Shown here: positions 15,807 to 25,346 of the stretch, one piece after another
Layout: each line of letters begins with the position of its first letter
Position numbering within the stretch: the stretch's first letter is position 1
From: Flavobacterium xueshanense
GTDB taxonomy: Bacteria; Bacteroidota; Bacteroidia; Flavobacteriales; Flavobacteriaceae
Direction: 5' to 3'
NCBI RefSeq assembly: GCF_900112975.1
Contig: NZ_FONQ01000003.1
Span: 32,579-96,578 of the forward strand
Length of the DNA stretch: 64,000 nucleotides
Program-made: the position numbers and the translations under genes
The notes under the pieces: model-generated
Databases searched by the model: none
The model's input: only the letters and a program-made list of their open reading frames with translations
What the model was told of the DNA's origin: nothing

Positions 15807-16646
15807 ATGTTAGAAGGTATAATCAATTTCGGAAAAAACGTATTAACTGGTGGTGGTTATGGTAAATTAGAAGATGAGAAAAAAGAATTTGAAACATTAA
15901 AAAAGAAATATGCTCACATTAGTTCTTCTTTTTCAGACCTATACAAAAACCGTTTAGAAGCTTACACAAATCTTGAAGACGAAAGACTTGAAGCCCATAG
16001 AAATTTTGCAATAGCAAAAAGTTTATTAAAAAAGTTTAAGAATGTAGCTAATAATCAAAATTTGAAAACCAATGATAATTTAACGGCTATTGAAATAAAG
16101 AATTATCAACAGGAAAAATTCAATTATGAAGTTAGTTTCAATAGAAACCTAGAAGCAATTACTAATACTCTTTCCGGTTCTGTCGAAAAGTCATTTAAAA
16201 GACACAAAGGAAAAAATATAAAAGACATTTCAAAAGATGAATTTTTATTAGAAGCTGGTGTGGTTGCTATAGAAACGATATTTGAAGGTTTTTCTCAAGC
16301 TATAAACTATAATGGAGAAATACAAAAACAGCGAAAACAAATTCAACGAGAAAAACAACGTGTAATTAATATAATAAACAAGTTGTTTTCTGACGCTGAA
16401 ATTGTCTATTCAGAAACACAACGAATCATTGAAGTTGGAAAAGTATTAAATATAAATAATCAAGTCTTTACATCTAAATATTCCGAAATCAATAATTTTG
16501 TAACAAGCCAATCCATTTTTAAACAATTCTGGAATGAAATAGCTTCAAAAAAAATCACACCAACAGCTGATGTAAATTTGAAAATTGCGCAACTTATGAA
16601 CATCTGTGCAGGTTATAATAAGACTGATAAAGGCACTTCAATTTAA
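15807..16646 (+). CDS. Long coiled-coil cytoplasmic protein, last of the three-gene set
   Basis: 279 residues, almost wholly helical and charged. Coiled-coil stretches cover about 20-75 (KLEDEKKEFETLKKKYAHIS) and 180-225 (NGEIQKQRKQIQREKQRVIN). A short glycine-rich start (GKNVLTGGGYGK) precedes them. No enzyme motif is visible. It is followed by a clear terminator, which makes 14,645-16,646 look like one transcription unit. The function is unknown. Confidence 0.65.
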   Translation: MLEGIINFGKNVLTGGGYGKLEDEKKEFETLKKKYAHISSSFSDLYKNRLEAYTNLEDERLEAHRNFAIAKSLLKKFKNVANNQNLKTNDNLTAIEIKNYQQEKFNYEVSFNRNLEAITNTLSGSVEKSFKRHKGKNIKDISKDEFLLEAGVVAIETIFEGFSQAINYNGEIQKQRKQIQREKQRVINIINKLFSDAEIVYSETQRIIEVGKVLNINNQVFTSKYSEINNFVTSQSIFKQFWNEIASKKITPTADVNLKIAQLMNICAGYNKTDKGTSI

Positions 16647-16654
16647 AATAACGC

Positions 16655-16690
16655 AACCTCATTTAAGTCCTTTAAATGAGGTTACTTTTT
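16655..16690 (+). terminator. Intrinsic terminator closing the three-gene unit
   Basis: AACCTCATTTAA (16655-16666) pairs with TTTAAATGAGGTT (16671-16683) around a 4-base loop, followed after AC by a run of six T. It lies 9 bases after the coiled-coil gene stop. Confidence 0.85.
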
Positions 16691-16737
16691 TGAAACTACA
16701 AAATTTCAAGTTTATAAAAACAATATCTTGGTACAAA

Positions 16738-16773
16738 GCAATATCACTAAAAGTGGGTATAGTAAAATCTCAT
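16738..16773 (+). repeat. Right copy of the 35-bp direct repeat bracketing the Ter block
   Basis: The segment starting GCAATATCACTAAAAGTGGG matches 1,296-1,330 with three mismatches and one extra A. It lies between the terminator of the three-gene set and hsdR, in the 288-base gap that also must hold the hsdR promoter. Confidence 0.7.
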
Positions 16774-16934
16774 AAAACATCCTTTATTTACAAAACCATA
16801 ATCAAAACGAGTTAAATGGTAGGAATTTTATACAAAATAGATAGTCACTTTATGACTTTTCTCATTCATTCTAATTAAAAATTCGATACTTTAGCACACC
16901 ATATCGGTCAGTTTGAAATAATCTAATTAGCTTT

Positions 16935-19733
16935 TTGAAAAACGAAAAACATACCCGCAAAGAAATCATTGATAAACGACTGCAAGCTGCAGGTTGGAAC
17001 GTCTTCGATACAACTCAAGTAATTGAGGAGTTCGATATTATAGTACCATTACCTGATGGAGTAAATGAGCCTCGCAGTAAATATGAGGGACATCAGTTTA
17101 GTGATTATGTTTTACTGGGGAAAAACGGGAAACCTTTAGCTGTAGTTGAAGCAAAAAAATCATCCGTTGATGCTAATATCGGAAAAGAACAAGCGAAACA
17201 ATATTGCCATAACATTCTAAACCAACATGGAGATGAACTTCCTTTTTGTTTCTATACGAATGGTCACGACATTTACTATTGGGATTTAGGAAACTATCCT
17301 CCTAAAAAAGTCTATGGTTTCCCAACCCGCGATGATTTGGAGCGATACCAATACATCCGAAAAGGAAAGAAAGCCCTGGCAAGCGAATTAATTAACACCG
17401 CTATTGCAGGTCGTGACTATCAAATAGCAGCGATACGTGCTGTGATGGAAGCCATTGAAAAACGCAAAAGCAAATTTTTATTGGTAATGGCTACTGGGAC
17501 AGGAAAAACCAGAACATGCATAGCCTTAGTCGATGCTTTAATGCGTGCCGGTTGGGCAGAACGAGTTTTGTTTTTGGTGGATCGAATTGCTTTACGGGAT
17601 CAAACATTAGACGCATTCAAAGAACATTTACCCAACGAGCCAAGATGGCCAAAAATTGGAGAAAAGTCGATTGCAAAAGACAGACGTATTTACGTTTCTA
17701 CCTATCCTACAATGCTAAACGTAATTCGAGATGAAGATAATTCGCTTAGTCCACATTTCTTTGATTTGATTGTCGTTGATGAAAGTCATCGCAGCATTTA
17801 CAACACTTATGGAGAAATATTAGACTATTTCAATACAATAACTCTCGGACTTACAGCCACACCAACTGATGTCATAGACCACAATACATTCAAACTCTTT
17901 GAGTGCGAAGAAGGCGTTCCCACTTTTGCCTATTCCTACGAAGAAGCAGTAAACAATATACCGCCTTACTTGAGCAATTTTCAAGTAATGAAAATTAAAA
18001 CCAAATTTCAAGAAGAGGGAATCAGTAAGAGAACTATTTCTTTAGAAGATCAAAAAAACTTGATTTTAGATGGAAAGGAAGTTGCTGAGATCAATTATGA
18101 AGGAACCGATTTAGAAAAATCGGTTACCAATAAAGGAACAAACGCATTGATTATTCGGGAGTTTATGGAGGAATGCATCAAAGACCCTAATGGTGTTTTA
18201 CCAGGTAAAACCATTTTCTTTTGCACGACAATCAAACATGCCCGAAGAATGGAAGAACTGTTCGATGCTTTTTATCCGGAATACCATGGTGAATTAGCCA
18301 AAGTACTAGTCAGTGACGATCCTCGCGTCTATGGAAAAAGTGGATTGCTCAATCAATTTACGCATAGTGATATGCCTCGTATTGCCATTAGTGTGGGAAT
18401 GTTAGACACAGGAGTCGATGTTCGCGAATTAGTGAACTTGGTTTTTGCAAAACCGGTGTATTCCTATACTCGTTTTTGGCAAATGATTGGGAGAGGAACA
18501 CGTTTATTGGAACCTGCAAAAATGAAACCATGGTGTACCCAAAAAGATAATTTCCTGATTCTGGACTGCTGGGATAATTTCGAGTATTTCAAAATTAATC
18601 CTCGGGGTAAAGAAATAAGTACTTCTATCCCACTACCCGTTCGTTTATTTGGAATTCGTTTGGATAAAATAGAAAAAGCGCAAGAAGTAGACAGACCAAC
18701 TATTGTCACTAATGAAATTATAAAATTGCGCAAGCAAATTGATACATTACCGCATAATTCCATTGTAATTTTAGACGCCAAACACGAATTACAACGTTTG
18801 GAAGATGAAAATTTCTGGAATAAATTAACAGACGACAAACTGGAATTCCTTAGAATGGTCGTCAAGCCATTATTTAGGACAGTTTCTGACACTGATTTTA
18901 AAGCCATGCGTTTTGAAAAAGACATTTTAGAAGTCTCTTTGGCGCATTTAAGTGAAGAAACTGAAAAATTTGATGCTTTAAAAGAAAGTATTATTACCGA
19001 AATTGGTGAATTGCCTTTGACTGTAAATAATGTTGCAAAAGAAACAGAATTAATTCGAAAAAGTCAAACCAATAACTTTTGGGCAACTGCTTCTGAAGAA
19101 AAATTTGAGGAATTAATTGTCAAACTTTCTCCTTTAATGAAATTCAGAGAAGCGGTAGTTCCTCTTGGAATTTCCAAATACAACTTCAAAGATGAAGTAT
19201 TTGCCAAAGAATATGTGGAATTTGGACCGCAACACGAAGCTTTAAGTATTGCAAAATACCGGGAGCTGGTAGAACAAACCGTAAACCAATTGGTTTCTGA
19301 AAACCCTATATTGCAAAAACTAAAACAAGGACAGGAAATTACTGCCGATGAAGCAGCAACTCTTGCCGAAGTTTTACATGACGAACATCCGCACATTACG
19401 GTTGATTTACTGCGTAGAGTGTATTCGCATAGAAAGGCACAATTAGTCCAATTCATCAAGCACATTTTAGGTATTCAAATCTTGGAATCGTTTCCGGAAA
19501 CGGTTTCCAATGCGTTTGCTGAATTTGTAAAAGCACACACCTATCTCACGGCGAGACAATTACAATTTTTAGATTTGCTTAAAAAATTCATCACAGACAA
19601 AGGCGAACTCAACAAACGCAATTTGATTGAATCTCCCTTTACGATGCTGCATCCTGAGGGCATTCGTGGGATATTTAAACCCCATGAAATAGAAGAAATA
19701 TTGAAGTTGACCGAAAAATTAGTTGCAGCATAA
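16935..19733 (+). CDS. hsdR: Type I restriction enzyme, HsdR (R) subunit
   Basis: 932 residues, the usual size for this HsdR group. HsdR carries the DNA translocase and nuclease of type I restriction. The N-terminal PD-(D/E)xK nuclease shows D57 (SDYVLL) and VEAKK (E72, K74). The SF2 motor shows MATGTGKT (about 185-192), DESHRS (about 281-286), LTATPTD and MIGRGTRL (about 516-523). It starts with TTG at 16935, as no ATG lies near and homology begins at once. It leads the restriction operon hsdR-kilA-N-hsdM-hsdS. Confidence 0.95.
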   Translation: MKNEKHTRKEIIDKRLQAAGWNVFDTTQVIEEFDIIVPLPDGVNEPRSKYEGHQFSDYVLLGKNGKPLAVVEAKKSSVDANIGKEQAKQYCHNILNQHGDELPFCFYTNGHDIYYWDLGNYPPKKVYGFPTRDDLERYQYIRKGKKALASELINTAIAGRDYQIAAIRAVMEAIEKRKSKFLLVMATGTGKTRTCIALVDALMRAGWAERVLFLVDRIALRDQTLDAFKEHLPNEPRWPKIGEKSIAKDRRIYVSTYPTMLNVIRDEDNSLSPHFFDLIVVDESHRSIYNTYGEILDYFNTITLGLTATPTDVIDHNTFKLFECEEGVPTFAYSYEEAVNNIPPYLSNFQVMKIKTKFQEEGISKRTISLEDQKNLILDGKEVAEINYEGTDLEKSVTNKGTNALIIREFMEECIKDPNGVLPGKTIFFCTTIKHARRMEELFDAFYPEYHGELAKVLVSDDPRVYGKSGLLNQFTHSDMPRIAISVGMLDTGVDVRELVNLVFAKPVYSYTRFWQMIGRGTRLLEPAKMKPWCTQKDNFLILDCWDNFEYFKINPRGKEISTSIPLPVRLFGIRLDKIEKAQEVDRPTIVTNEIIKLRKQIDTLPHNSIVILDAKHELQRLEDENFWNKLTDDKLEFLRMVVKPLFRTVSDTDFKAMRFEKDILEVSLAHLSEETEKFDALKESIITEIGELPLTVNNVAKETELIRKSQTNNFWATASEEKFEELIVKLSPLMKFREAVVPLGISKYNFKDEVFAKEYVEFGPQHEALSIAKYRELVEQTVNQLVSENPILQKLKQGQEITADEAATLAEVLHDEHPHITVDLLRRVYSHRKAQLVQFIKHILGIQILESFPETVSNAFAEFVKAHTYLTARQLQFLDLLKKFITDKGELNKRNLIESPFTMLHPEGIRGIFKPHEIEEILKLTEKLVAA

Positions 19734-19762
19734 AAAAGGGATCTTTATTTATAAAACTGAAA

Positions 19763-20578
19763 ATGGCAAAAAGTAAAACAATCAATGTAAAAGGAGCTTC
19801 AATAACTATTTTACAAAATGAAACTAGTGAATTTATATCGCTTACCGATATGCTTAAAGCCAAAGATGGTGACTTTTTTATTTCAGATTGGTTAAGAAAC
19901 AGAAATACTATTGAATATTTAGGAATTTGGGAAAGTGTTTATAATCCAGATTTTAATTATGGCGAATTCGCCATAATTAAAAGTCAAGCCGGTTTGAATA
20001 GCTATAAGTTGAGTGTAAAAGATTGGGTAGCAAAAACAAATGCCATTGGACTTAAAGCCACCACAGGAAGATACGGAGGTACTTATGCACATTCTGACAT
20101 AGCTTTTGAATTTGGAATGTGGATTAGTCCCGAATTTAAAATTTATTTAATCAAAGAATTTCAACGACTCAAAGCGGTTGAAAACGACCGCTTGCAACTC
20201 GAATGGAATTTACAACGCACCTTATCCAAAATAAATTACAAAATACACACCGATGCCATTAAAGAAAATTTAATTCCGAAGGAACTTCATAAAAACCAAA
20301 TTACCTTTGTCTACGCCAATGAAGCCGATTTGCTCAATGCAGCCTTGTTTGGGATCACCGCAAAAGAATGGCGTGACACCAACCCAAATGCCGAAGGAAA
20401 TATTAGGGATCAGGCCTCGATTGAACAACTGGTAGTGCTTTCTAATATGGAAAGTATCAATTCCGTTTTAATCCATCAGGGCTTGGACCAAAAGGAACGT
20501 TTGCTGCAATTGAACAAAATGGCCATTACCCAAATGAATTCATTGGTGGGAAATAAAAATATCAAAAAACTTAAATAA
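19763..20578 (+). CDS. KilA-N domain protein within the restriction operon
   Basis: 271 residues. A KilA-N DNA-binding domain covers about 8-135 (FISLTDMLKAK, FISDWLRNRNTIEYLGIWE, GRYGGTYAHSDIAFEFGMWI), followed by helical DUF-like sequence (FQRLKAVENDRLQLEWNLQR and EWRDTNPNAEGNIRDQASIE). KilA-N domains come from phage and large viruses and bind DNA. In Bacteroidota such genes are often found between type I restriction genes; a regulatory role is inference. It sits 29 bases after hsdR and 4 bases before hsdM. A perfect 32-bp palindrome lies inside the coding sequence. Confidence 0.9.
   Translation: MAKSKTINVKGASITILQNETSEFISLTDMLKAKDGDFFISDWLRNRNTIEYLGIWESVYNPDFNYGEFAIIKSQAGLNSYKLSVKDWVAKTNAIGLKATTGRYGGTYAHSDIAFEFGMWISPEFKIYLIKEFQRLKAVENDRLQLEWNLQRTLSKINYKIHTDAIKENLIPKELHKNQITFVYANEADLLNAALFGITAKEWRDTNPNAEGNIRDQASIEQLVVLSNMESINSVLIHQGLDQKERLLQLNKMAITQMNSLVGNKNIKKLK
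19951..19982. repeat. Perfect 32-bp palindrome inside the KilA-N gene
   Basis: The left arm TTTTAATTATGGCGAA is followed directly by its exact reverse complement TTCGCCATAATTAAAA. The flanking bases do not pair. It encodes part of FNYGEFAIIK in the KilA-N domain. It could be a dimer-binding site or an mRNA hairpin. Confidence 0.9.
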
Positions 20579-20582
20579 TACC

Positions 20583-22145
20583 ATGTTACAAAACAATTCC
20601 GCTTTAAAATCCCTCATTGACCGTCTTTGGAACAACTTCTGGAGTGGTGGTATCAGTAATCCGCTTACCGCCATCGAACAAATTACCTATTTGCTTTTTA
20701 TGAAACAAATGGACGATTTAGAAGCCAAACGCGAACGCGATGCCGAATTTACCGGAGAAGCCTATACTTCTAAATTTGTAGGAATGTACATGCTTCCAGG
20801 AAGTAATGCAGAAGTCGACAAACAAGATTTGCGTTGGAGAACTTTTAGAAGGATGCCTGCGGACGACATGCTTTATCATGTACAAACTAGAGTCTTTCCT
20901 TTCTTAAAATCATTTGATGGAGGTTCCAAGTTTACGCAAGCCATGGCGAATGCGGTTTTCATCATGCCTAAATCTTCATTATTGGTAGAGGCAATCAATA
21001 TCATAGAATTAATTTTCGTAGAAATTGAAAGAGATGCGGTTGAAGGAGGACATGCATTTCAGGACATTCAAGGGGATGTTTATGAAATGCTATTGGGTGA
21101 AATTGCCAGCGCAGGTAAAAACGGACAGTTTAGAACACCACGCCACATCATTAAATTGATGAATGATTTAGTAAAACCACAATTAGGACAGCGTATTGCG
21201 GATCCGGCTTGTGGAACAGCAGGTTTCTTATTGGGTGCTTACCAATACATCTTAACCGATTTGGTTAAAAACGAAAACAGTGATGCTATAGCTCCAGATG
21301 AAGACGGGTTTTTACGTGCCACAGTTTCGGCAACCTTAAATGAAAATTTAAAACATATTGTAGAAGAATCTTTGTTTGGTTATGATATTGACACCACCAT
21401 GGTGCGATTGGGATTAATGAACCTGATGATGCACGGGATTGACCAGCCCAATATTGACTACAAAGATACCTTGAGCAAATCGTATAATGAAGACGCACAA
21501 TTTGACATTATCCTTGCCAACCCACCCTTTACGGGAAATATTGACAAAGGCGACATAAATGAAAGTTTAAAACTAGGCACGACCAAAACCGAATTGCTTT
21601 TTATTGAGCGCATTTATAGCATGCTAAAAATGGGAGGAACTGCAGCAGTAGTTGTGCCACAAGGCGTTTTGTTTGGTAGCGGAAAAGCTTTTGTAGAAGC
21701 CCGAAAGATAATGGTAGAAAAGAGCGAACTAAAAGCCGTAATTACTATGCCAAGTGGTGTTTTTAAACCCTATGCCGGGGTGGCTACGGCAATATTGCTT
21801 TTCACCAAAGGAAGTGAAACTAACGAGGTTTGGTTTTATGAAATGAAAAATGATGGTTATGCACTAGACGATAAAAGAAAAAAAATTACTGGTAGTGATT
21901 TACAAGACATCATTCTACAATTTCATTCTCGAAATCAAAACAATGTCAATAATAGAGAAGCACAATCCTTTACAATTCCAAAACAAGAAATAGTTGATAA
22001 TGACTACGATTTAAGTTTAAATAAATATAAAGTAGAAGTTTATGAGGATGAGGTTTTTGAAAAACCCGAAGAAATTTTTGCTAAATTACAAGGAATAGAA
22101 ACTCTAATTCAAATTGGACTAGTTGAACTTAAAGAATTAATCTAA
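20583..22145 (+). CDS. hsdM: Type I restriction enzyme, HsdM methyltransferase subunit
   Basis: 520 residues. HsdM transfers methyl from S-adenosylmethionine to adenine N6. The N-terminal helical HsdM_N domain (about 5-130) has the typical ISNPLTAIEQITYLLFMKQM. The methylase domain shows the SAM motif ADPACGTAGF (about 205-214) and the catalytic NPPF (about 313-316). QFRTPRHIIKLM (about 180-191) is a family mark. The stop overlaps the hsdS start by one base. The last 300 bases are more AT-rich than the rest. Confidence 0.96.
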   Translation: MLQNNSALKSLIDRLWNNFWSGGISNPLTAIEQITYLLFMKQMDDLEAKRERDAEFTGEAYTSKFVGMYMLPGSNAEVDKQDLRWRTFRRMPADDMLYHVQTRVFPFLKSFDGGSKFTQAMANAVFIMPKSSLLVEAINIIELIFVEIERDAVEGGHAFQDIQGDVYEMLLGEIASAGKNGQFRTPRHIIKLMNDLVKPQLGQRIADPACGTAGFLLGAYQYILTDLVKNENSDAIAPDEDGFLRATVSATLNENLKHIVEESLFGYDIDTTMVRLGLMNLMMHGIDQPNIDYKDTLSKSYNEDAQFDIILANPPFTGNIDKGDINESLKLGTTKTELLFIERIYSMLKMGGTAAVVVPQGVLFGSGKAFVEARKIMVEKSELKAVITMPSGVFKPYAGVATAILLFTKGSETNEVWFYEMKNDGYALDDKRKKITGSDLQDIILQFHSRNQNNVNNREAQSFTIPKQEIVDNDYDLSLNKYKVEVYEDEVFEKPEEIFAKLQGIETLIQIGLVELKELI

Positions 22146-23617
22146 TGAAGTTAGAATCGTTCAGTGCTATTTTAAGTGATTGTACTTCAAAATACAATAA
22201 AATAAAAAAAGAAGATTATCTGCCCGAAGGCCAATTTCCTATTATTGACCAAGGACAAAAATTTATTGGAGGTTATACTGATAATGGTGGTTTAATTACA
22301 GATATTGAAAAAGAACTAATCATTTTTGGAGACCACACTAAAATTTTAAAGTTTATTGATTTCCCAATAGCAATTGGAGCTGATGGCGTTAAGGTTTTGC
22401 ATGTCAATAAAGAAAAAGCTGACCCAAGATATATTTATTATTTTTTAAAGTCCGTAAAATTAACCGATGCTGGCTATAGTCGTCATTTTAAGTTTCTGAA
22501 AGAAATTAAAATACCAGTTCCTGAAAATATGGACGACCAAATCAAAATTGCAAGATTATTAAATCATGTAGAAACTTTAATTGCCCAACGAAAAAAAAGT
22601 ATTGCACTTTTAGATGAATTAATAAAAAGTGCTTTTTTTGAAATGTTTGGAGATGTATTAACTAATTCAAAGAATTTACCTTTAATTAATTTTGAGGAAT
22701 TAGTAAGACTTAAAAGAGGATATGATTTGCCCAAACAATTAAGAACATTTGGTAATTATCCCGTTTATGCTTCAAATTCAATAATTGATTATCATAATGA
22801 TTTTAAAGTAAAAGGACCAGGAGTTGTTACAGGTAGATCTGGCACAATTGGAACTGTAAATTACAGCAAATCAGAGTTTTGGCCGTTAAACACAACATTA
22901 TATTCTGAAAATTTCAATGGTAATATAATCTATATTAAACATTTTTTAGAATATTTTAGATTAGAAAGATTTTCAAATGGTGCTGGAGTACCAACTCTTA
23001 ATAGAAATCTTTTACATAATGAAAAAATAATAGATGCTCCCAAAGATTTACAAAATCAATTTGCTACTCTAGTTGAAAAAGTAGAAAATATAAAAATTGA
23101 TTATAACTTAAGTTTAATTGAGTTAGAAAATATCTTTGGTGTTTTAAGTCAAAAAGCATTTAATACTGAATTTATTCTCAATCAAGAAAATGATGAAGTT
23201 AAAAAAAAAAATGAAGAAGTAATGGAACAAGATGATTTAGAACAATATTCTAAAAGTATTGATTTAGAAAAAGAAAAAGTAGATATAACAAATATGTCTT
23301 TTGATGAATACTATGAAATTCCGGGAGAGGTTACTTTTAAAAATGAAAAGTGGATTACATATTTCTTACATGATGATTTATTATATCAGTTTTTGTTAAA
23401 AGATAAATTTAAAGATATTTCATTTACTCTTGGCGATATTGAAATGCAATTTCATAATTTTTTCTATCATACTTGTGATATGGATTTTGATAACGAAAGA
23501 TGGAAACAAATCATATTTAAATTTTTAGAAGCAAATCCACCATTAATAGAGCAAATATTTGACCAAGACGATAAAATTATTAAACTAAAACTAACAGATG
23601 AAGCTTTTAAGGCTTAA
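22145..23617 (+). CDS. hsdS: Type I restriction enzyme, HsdS specificity subunit with C-terminal extension
   Basis: 490 residues, longer than the usual 380-450. Two target-recognition domains (about 1-125 and 175-320) are each followed by a helical spacer (IKIARLLNHVETLIAQRKKS; LQNQFATLVEKVENI), the standard HsdS layout. An extra C-terminal part (about 345-490) starts with a charged linker (NDEVKKKNEEVMEQDDLEQY) and holds a compact helical domain (WITYFLHDDLLYQFLLKDKF). This part resembles no HsdS domain I know. The gene overlaps the next by 20 bases. Confidence 0.9.
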   Translation: MKLESFSAILSDCTSKYNKIKKEDYLPEGQFPIIDQGQKFIGGYTDNGGLITDIEKELIIFGDHTKILKFIDFPIAIGADGVKVLHVNKEKADPRYIYYFLKSVKLTDAGYSRHFKFLKEIKIPVPENMDDQIKIARLLNHVETLIAQRKKSIALLDELIKSAFFEMFGDVLTNSKNLPLINFEELVRLKRGYDLPKQLRTFGNYPVYASNSIIDYHNDFKVKGPGVVTGRSGTIGTVNYSKSEFWPLNTTLYSENFNGNIIYIKHFLEYFRLERFSNGAGVPTLNRNLLHNEKIIDAPKDLQNQFATLVEKVENIKIDYNLSLIELENIFGVLSQKAFNTEFILNQENDEVKKKNEEVMEQDDLEQYSKSIDLEKEKVDITNMSFDEYYEIPGEVTFKNEKWITYFLHDDLLYQFLLKDKFKDISFTLGDIEMQFHNFFYHTCDMDFDNERWKQIIFKFLEANPPLIEQIFDQDDKIIKLKLTDEAFKA

Positions 23618-25343
23618 AATAAATGACGAAAAAGGTTTCAGGTCTTTAAACAAAGATTTCGAAATTAAATTTCAGAATGGTTTTAACGATTCTCAACCTA
23701 ATGATTTTTACCCTTATGTTTTGGCAGGTCAAAACGGAAGCGGTAAGTCTAATGTTTTAGAAGCATTGGCTGAAATATTTTATCATTTAGATTGCATTTA
23801 CGTTCGTTATAAACCTGAAAACTTTGACCAAAGTGATGAAAACCCTGATGGTTTCAATCCTTCAATTTCTAGAATAAATGAATATGAATTAGAATATTAT
23901 ACATTTTTAGATAAAGACATATTTCTTAATGAAGATAAAACCAAGAAAGCACATATTTCAATAATAAAAACAAAACATAGTAGACCAGAAATTAAATGGA
24001 TTAACGAAAATGAGTTTAGAGATATTTCTCAATTATCACAACAGCAAGCTAAAAGTCTATTACCAAAATATGTGGTGGGTTATGCTTCTGGAAATAATGA
24101 AACATTAAGTTTTCCATTTATTAAAAGTCGTTTTTTGCAGTTTGATGAATATTTAAGCACATTAGCATCAAAAGAGTTTGTAAGCCCAGCAGCCGAAACT
24201 TCTTTGGTTTATTTAGATGAAGTATACAGTCAAGCTATTTTACTTACCAATCTGTTAATGCTTGATGGTATTAATGACAATGACGAAAATGATTTATTAG
24301 CACCTTTTAAAGATAATGTAGGAGTAGAAGATGTGGATACATTTAGGCTAATAATTCGCTCTGATATTAGAATTTTTCCACCAAAAAACTCAAACTCGAC
24401 TGAAGACGAGAAAGACATTCGATTAATTCAGAATTTAGATCTGAAAATACCAGAACAAAGACCTAATTTAACATCTTACATTGAAAAATTAAAAAGCTGT
24501 GCCACTACTTGGTATACTGATTATCTTTCAGAATTTGATGATATATTACTAAACAATGAAGCTAATTATTTGTATTTAGATTTTAAAGTAAACAAAGCTA
24601 CCAAAGAAGCATTTCAATTTCATTTTGAAAAAGATCCTTTAAAACTGTTTGAATTATTTCAGTTGTTAATGTTACAAGATGCATACAAAGTATCATCTGA
24701 AAGAAAAAACAACATATATACAACTCAAAATATATTTTTAAATCAAGACATAAACTTTATTCCTGAAGAACAAGAAAGAATCTTGCGTTTTAAAGATTTT
24801 AAAATAAAAAAGGAAGGAATTGATAAAGGCATATTCACAAAAGAACTTTCTGACGGTGAACATCAGTTGCTACATACATTAGGCTTGTGTCTTCTATACA
24901 AAGAGCAAAGATGCTTGTTCCTTTTTGATGAACCAGAAACCCATTTTAATCCTGATTGGAAAGCTAAATTCATTACCAGTATCAGAAATTGTTTTAAAGA
25001 CAATACTCCAAAATGTGAAATGTTAATTACAACACATTCACCATATCTAATTTCAGATTCTGATAAAAAACATGTTCGTATGTTTAAAAAGAATATTAAA
25101 GATAGTAATAAGATAACTAGTAATCCACCTAGTTTTCAAACATTAGGCTCATCAATAAATAAAATTACAATAGAGATATTTGGAGCAAATATTACTATTG
25201 GAGACTATGCTTTATCTAAACTTGAAAAAATTAATGAGAGATTTAAAGAAGGGGAAAATCCAGAAGTACTTTTAAACGAATTGGATGAACAACTTGGGGA
25301 TTCTGTTGAAAAAACATTGTTAAAATATAAAATAGACTCATAA
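23598..25343 (+). CDS. Restriction-associated AAA ATPase, Septu PtuA-like
   Basis: 581 residues of the SMC/RecF-like ABC-type ATPase group that occurs next to type I restriction genes. Walker A is GQNGSGKS (about 44-51), the signature ELSDGEHQLLHTLG (about 416-429), Walker B LFLFDEPETHFNP (about 440-452) and the H-loop ITTHSPYLIS (about 477-486). With the HNH protein encoded next it forms the gene pair expected of a Septu-like (PtuA/PtuB) anti-phage system. It overlaps hsdS by 20 bases. The ATPase family is firm; the Septu assignment is likely but rests on arrangement. Confidence 0.88.
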   Translation: MKLLRLKINDEKGFRSLNKDFEIKFQNGFNDSQPNDFYPYVLAGQNGSGKSNVLEALAEIFYHLDCIYVRYKPENFDQSDENPDGFNPSISRINEYELEYYTFLDKDIFLNEDKTKKAHISIIKTKHSRPEIKWINENEFRDISQLSQQQAKSLLPKYVVGYASGNNETLSFPFIKSRFLQFDEYLSTLASKEFVSPAAETSLVYLDEVYSQAILLTNLLMLDGINDNDENDLLAPFKDNVGVEDVDTFRLIIRSDIRIFPPKNSNSTEDEKDIRLIQNLDLKIPEQRPNLTSYIEKLKSCATTWYTDYLSEFDDILLNNEANYLYLDFKVNKATKEAFQFHFEKDPLKLFELFQLLMLQDAYKVSSERKNNIYTTQNIFLNQDINFIPEEQERILRFKDFKIKKEGIDKGIFTKELSDGEHQLLHTLGLCLLYKEQRCLFLFDEPETHFNPDWKAKFITSIRNCFKDNTPKCEMLITTHSPYLISDSDKKHVRMFKKNIKDSNKITSNPPSFQTLGSSINKITIEIFGANITIGDYALSKLEKINERFKEGENPEVLLNELDEQLGDSVEKTLLKYKIDS

Positions 25344-25346
25344 AAA

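Noticed and set aside
16606..16815. 69-codon open frame after the coiled-coil gene
   Set aside because: It overlaps the end of that gene, its terminator and the 35-bp repeat, so it is probably chance.
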